DNA of 32,646 bases, taken from the NCBI GenBank assembly GCA_015680685.1, contig MNCI01036314.1:3535-36180 (forward strand). Reading direction: 5' to 3'. Position 1 is the first letter of the stretch. Each line of letters opens with the position of its first letter. The position numbers were made by a program, and so were the translations under genes. The notes under the pieces are model-generated. The model worked only from the letters and a program-made list of their open reading frames with translations, was not told where the DNA came from and made no database searches. Shown in pieces: positions 28,691 to 32,646 of the stretch. The stretch is from Gnetum montanum (taxonomy: Eukaryota; Streptophyta; Gnetopsida; Gnetales; Gnetaceae).

Positions 28691-29375
28691 AGGTGGTGAT
28701 ATCATGATATATCCTCCAATAAAGGTCGATCATTTTTGTTAAGCTTCAAATTCTACTCCATTGGAAATAAAGAAGAACATGAACCAAGAAAACCTATATC
28801 TTCAAGAATATCTAAAGCATATTTTCTTTGTGAAAGATGAATACCCTTACTAGAGAGAGCAATTTCAATACTCAAGAAATATTTGAGTGCCCCAAATCTT
28901 TGACTTGAAATTGACTATAAAGAAACCTTTTGAGAGCTACAATGGAGACAAGATTATTTCTAGCAACAATGATATCATCTAGATGAACCAACACTATTGT
29001 ACATGTGAAGAAAGAATGATTAGCCTTTAATTGAGTGTTGCCCACATCAATGACAGTAGAAGATAGTTTTTGAAACCATTGTCTCAATGCATGCTTGAGC
29101 CTGTATAGAGATTTGTTGAGGTAGCAAACACACGTTTCTCCTAGCACACCAAAACTATGAGGAAGAGCCATATAAATCTCTTCTTTAAGATCATGATGGA
29201 GAAATGCATTACTAACATCTAATTGATGAATGTGTCAATTTTGAATGACTACAACTGCCAAAAAAAATCTAACTATAGTAAGTTTAGCAATAGGTGCAAA
29301 AGTTTCATAAAAACAAAACCTTCTTTCAAAGTCTATCCCTTAGCTACAAAACAAGCCTTGTAGTGCTCAATGCTT
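28691..29375 (-). pseudogene. pol: E4 reverse transcriptase, decayed
   Basis: On the minus strand: FYETFAPIAKLTIVRFFLAV, then HQLDVSNAFLHHDLKEEIYM, CYLNKSLYRLKHALRQWFQK and the catalytic box, which reads V-H-L-D-D-I-I-V (usual Y-V-D-D). QFQVKDLG follows. The two catalytic Asp remain but Tyr is His. The longest open part is 28872-29171; the rest is frameshifted. Confidence 0.85.
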
Positions 29376-29849
29376 TCATCAGGTTTGTATTGAACATCCA
29401 CTTACAACTAGTGGTCCTTTTATAATGAGGTAAAGAAGCAAGTGTCCAAGTATTGCTAGACTCTAATGCATGAATCTCTATTGCCATTGCCTCCTACCAT
29501 TTTGGATCCTTAATTGCTTACGCAAAAGTCCTTGGTGCTCTATGAGATGAAACAGCTATAGAATAGGCTTTATGTTGTGGTGAAAGTTTTCTATATAAAA
29601 CAAATTGTGAAATAGAATAAGTGGTGCTTACTATAGGCCTTGTTGATGATGAAAATGACAGAGTGGTTGATGAATGAATAATAGGTTGACAATCATAATC
29701 TTGGAGATAACTTAGAGTACATCGAATGCAGGTGGATCATCTTGGTAAGGAATGTAATATAGGAATATTATTAGAGGTTTGTTCATTATCAATCATTGAT
29801 CGCTATTTAGTGGATGGGACAAGGCAAAACAGATGAAATATTAGAATGT

Positions 29850-30690
29850 TTCATGTTTTCATTAAACACAACATCCCTAATAATGATGATTTTTTTGTAA
29901 TCCAATTCAAATGGTTTGTATCCTTTCTTAGCATAAGGGTAACCAAGAAAAACACATTTTTTAGCTTATGAATCAAATTTTGATCTTTTATTAAGAAGCA
30001 TACTAGCATAACATAGACATCCAAAAACTCTATGATGAGAATAGAAAGGTTTACAATTAAAAAGAACTTCATGAGGGATTTGATTAGATAAAATTAGTGT
30101 GGGAGTTCAATTAATAAGATAGGTAGTAGTGAGAATACCTTCTCCCCAAAAATGTAAAAGCAGCTTAGCATGAAACCTTAAATCTCAAGCAACATTAAGA
30201 AGGTGTCAATGTTTTCATTCAACTACATCATTTTGTTACAAGGTAGCAACGCAACTGCATTGATGAATGATCCCTTTTTCCTATTTAAAATAATGCATAC
30301 TAAATTCAATACCAGTATTACTTCAAATTTTTTAGATTTTACAATCAAATTGTGTTTCATGTAATGCGTAAAAGGATTTCAATCGAAAACGAGTCTTACT
30401 TTTGTGTCACATAAGAAACACCCAAGTATATCTAGTAAAATCATTAACTATAGTCAAGAAGTACAATGCACTGGTGAGGGAATGTGTTTTGTAAGGATCC
30501 CATATATCACAATGAATTAGCTGAAAATGTGCAGTGCTTGAAATTGAACTTGAAGGAAATGTTAATCTAGCTTGTTTAGCAATTGGGCAAATACCATAAT
30601 GTGATGGATGAAAAATAGAAATTTTAGATGTATTTCTAACTAATAAGTGTAAGTGAGTACTAGATAAATGTCCCAATTTTTAATGACATA
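29850..30690 (-). pseudogene. pol: E4 integrase, decayed
   Basis: The 30407-30676 frame starts in the zinc-binding region (GHLSSTHLHLL...CPIAKQARLTF) and enters the core with FQLIHCDIWDPY (first catalytic Asp) and FLTIVNDFTRYTWVFLM. A frameshifted stretch follows. The C-terminal part, about 29850-30070, gives a VFGCLCYAS-like block, KKCVFLGYP and a final FNEN in a frame next to the longest open one. This order is typical of copia integrases. Confidence 0.85.
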
Positions 30691-30939
30691 AATTAAATAA
30701 GGAAAAAACATATACAGAATGAAAAAGATCTTTATTGAAGCTATTTGAAACCTTGGTAGAAGGATGAAGAAGATATAGGCCATTCATATCTTTACCCACT
30801 TCAATTTTCTTCCTTGAGGCTTGATCCTATATAATACATCCATTAGAAGAGAAGGTTACTTTGCAATTCATATAGCAAAATAGTTTGGTAATAGATACTA
30901 AATTGACTTTGAAGAAAGGAACATAGAGAACATCCTTTA

Positions 30940-31140
30940 AAACTATTGAATCTGATATATTTACAATTCTAACATGGGAAATAGGTACAATAGTACCATC
31001 AGGAAATTTAATAGAAGTATCTACTTTGGATGTAACATGGGAAAAAGATGAAAAGGAGTTAACTATATAATCAATTTCTCCAGTATCAAGGATCCATGAT
31101 GTTGAATCATTGATTGAGGCTAGGTAAAGAAAGTACCTAA
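30940..31140 (-). pseudogene. pol: E4 aspartic protease, decayed
   Basis: On the minus strand, SWILDTGEIDYIV near 31060-31110 matches the copia protease active site 'W.iDTGAtdH'. The Ala after DTG is Glu. IKFPDGTIVPISHV follows. A poly-T run of 13 T on the plus strand at 31147-31159 lies between it and the gag end. Confidence 0.75.
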
Positions 31141-31199
31141 AGAAGTTTTTTTTTTTTTGGCTAGAAGGTACCTACTTTATTTGTAACATGTTGGTGATT

Positions 31200-31500
31200 G
31201 TTCAAAAGTGAAATGAGCTGCTTATACAGCAGTTTTGTGATAGAGAATAACATAACTTTCTTACTCTCATGCCCTCCAACCAAATTTATATTTGTAGCAT
31301 AGTATCCTCTTTTGTGTCCAAGAGGATATCCATGAAGCTTGTAACATTTTTCAATGGTATGACCTATCCATTCACAATGTTTACAAATGAGTCATCCATG
31401 CCTTAAAGCTTGAGAAAATGCCATTATGAAAATGTTCCTACAATAATGAAATGCTCACACACTCATAGAATGATTCTGCAAACCAAAAATTAAAGAACCA
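31200..31500 (-). pseudogene. gag: E4 gag remnant with zinc knuckle
   Basis: At 31344-31385 the minus strand encodes C-K-H-C-E-W-I-G-H-T-I-E-K-C, exact C-x2-C-x4-H-x4-C spacing, followed by YKLHGYPLGHK, the usual phrase after the knuckle in copia gag. The roughly 200-residue capsid part that should lie upstream is absent, since the PBS starts at 31513. The gag is therefore internally deleted. Confidence 0.8.
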
Positions 31501-31513
31501 TGCTCTAATACCA
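31501..31513 (-). other. E4 primer-binding site, initiator tRNA-Met type
   Basis: The minus strand reads TGGTATTAGAGCA directly after the LTR end, the usual copia PBS with one transition. Confidence 0.8.
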
Positions 31514-31654
31514 TGGAAAAAATAAAGAATAATGGAAAAGAAAATATAATTAGGTAGAAGAAGATTGCTAGAAATCTACATTTGCAAGTTTACATAGTGC
31601 ATATATTTATATAATTCTTAAGTGGAGGTTGAATGAAAACTATCCAAAGCATGT
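31514..31654 (-). repeat. E4 5' LTR, partial
   Basis: It matches the left LTR from its PBS-proximal end for about 140 bp ('aaaatataattagg', 'gcatatatttatataatt', 'gttgaatgaaaac'). It then ends abruptly at 'catgt' before the E5 LTR. The missing half should lie beyond E5, outside the window. Confidence 0.75.
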
Positions 31655-32642
31655 TGATGAGACGTGGTTCGCACAGGCCACGATATCGCATCCCCCGCGA
31701 TATCGCGTACGTGATATCGCATCTTTCCCTACGATATCGCGTACGCGATATCGCAGTTTGCTGCCATATCTATAAATAAGACACGGCTCTCCCTTATTTG
31801 GAATCCCAGTTTTAGAGTAGCGAAGCTCTGGCAGTTTGATCCCTCTAGAGTTAGAATTTTTTCCGTGTCTGCCCGCAGTGTGGTGAATGTAATTGTACGG
31901 TGTCTTTATTCAAGTGTGCTGTACTTGGACACGCACATGACCGGCAATAAAGATCGAGATTACTTCATCATTGCAGCATTCACTTAGTTTATTTATTTGT
32001 TATTTATTTAATGTTATTTATTGCTTTCATAGCGCGGTGTGAGTACGACTTGGCTACGAGCATCTATGGGTGTGTACTGCTAGTTAAGGAATTGGTTACT
32101 CATCGCGATTAGTCTCTCACCCTTAAACTCCTAGAAGCAGAACGAGTACAACTTGATTACGAGCATTTAAGTGTGACTGCTTGGTAGCCCAGTGGTGTAG
32201 CTAGGGGGATCTATGCTTGGTAACCCAGTGGCGTATTTGGGGTCTACGCTTCGTAATCCCAGTGGTGTACCTGGAACTATGCTTGGTAGTCCCAGTGGCA
32301 GTCGTGCACGAAGTCCAAGATGTGTACAGTTGATCAAGGAATCGGTTGCTCATCGCACTTAGGCTAGATTAGATTTTCTTACCCTTTTCCTCCTAGCTTA
32401 GATTAGTTAATATTATTTTTCATTGCCTTCAGGAGTAGCATAGATTAGAACACATAATACACCTCATCTAGACTAAACCATACATGACATATGCAAAACT
32501 AGTCTAGGTGGGAATACAGTGAACTGCGACCTAAGGCTAACTATCTAGGTGCCACAACTAGTCCATCTGCGGAGTCCGACCGGATCGCAAGTGCGACGCT
32601 CGTTTCGTATGGTTGAGTGTAGGGGTACCTCGCCACTCATCA
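31655..32642 (+). repeat. E5 5' LTR, Athila-type, CpG-rich; element continues beyond window
   Basis: The LTR is 988 bp, starting TGATGAG and ending CTCATCA, a perfect 7-bp terminal inverted repeat. U3 (31681-31755) has five GATATCGC modules, including a perfect 22-bp palindrome at 31732-31753. TATAAATA lies at 31771-31778. The leader has the family phrases 'agttagaattttttcc', 'gcccgcagtgtgg' and 'ggcaataaagatcgag'. Four copies of a GCTTGGTAAYCCCAGTGG unit lie at 32179-32301. The following TTGG at 32643-32646 is the start of a tRNA-Asp-type PBS. CpG sites lost in E1 and E2 are still present, so this is the youngest insertion in the window. Confidence 0.88.
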
Positions 32643-32646
32643 TTGG

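Larger units (their letters stand above)
27742..31654 (-). mobile_element. E4: Ty1/copia element, minus strand, decayed; 5' LTR cut by E5
   Basis: Reading the minus strand, the order is 5' LTR (partial), PBS, gag zinc knuckle, protease, integrase, RT, RNase H, polypurine tract and 3' LTR. Integrase before RT identifies the Ty1/copia type. The N-terminal part of gag is missing: only about 115 bp separate PBS and zinc knuckle. Stops and frameshifts occur in all domains. The left and right LTR ends share phrases such as 'aaaatataattagg' and 'agaagaagattgct'. The right one stops matching at 31654, where the E5 LTR begins. Confidence 0.88.

Noticed and set aside
31681-31755. CRISPR-like array of short repeats
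   Set aside because: Units are 8-22 bp palindromes in an LTR promoter, spacing is irregular, there are no unique spacers of constant length, and the context is eukaryotic.

Overview
The window looks like nuclear DNA of a seed plant with a large, repeat-rich genome. Degraded LTR retrotransposons of Ty3/gypsy and Ty1/copia type are packed and nested in one another. There is a plant-nuclear tRNA-Phe, and a short gene-like island sits between the repeats. Old nested Athila-type elements with strong CpG loss would suit a gymnosperm, but nothing here fixes the taxon.

Layout, left to right. 1-461: 3' end of an Athila-type LTR whose element lies outside the window. About 1040-1803: decayed LINE reverse transcriptase, minus strand. 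1904-9044: a structurally complete Athila-type element (E1; LTRs 1904-2764 and 8222-9044, TSD TTAAG) that keeps gag and protease but has lost reverse transcriptase, RNase H and integrase. About 9215-10210: copia LTR/PBS/gag remnant. About 10340-25510: a chromovirus-like gypsy element (E3) split inside gag by a 13.1-kb Athila-type element (E2; 10809-23900, TSD ACATC). E2 carries gag, protease, RT-RH, integrase, a long non-coding stretch and a third ORF in the env position, all full of stops. 25511-27741: a low-copy-looking island richer in CpG. It holds a 134-codon secreted inhibitor-I9 (subtilase propeptide-like) gene, a tRNA-Phe gene and a decayed ankyrin-like fragment. 27742-31654: a minus-strand copia element (E4) whose 5' LTR is cut by a fresh-looking Athila-type LTR (E5, 31655-32642). 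The PBS of E5 begins at the last bases of the window.

No retroelement ORF is intact, so none of these copies is autonomous. The only plausible live genes are the tRNA-Phe gene and the small I9 gene, which has a TATA box, an intact frame and a poly(A) signal. I did not find a clearly new system. The most unusual signals are a family of palindromic modules just upstream of the TATA box in the Athila-type LTRs, the stand-alone I9 gene, and the third ORF of E2. All similarity calls were made by eye from recalled family motifs; no search was run.
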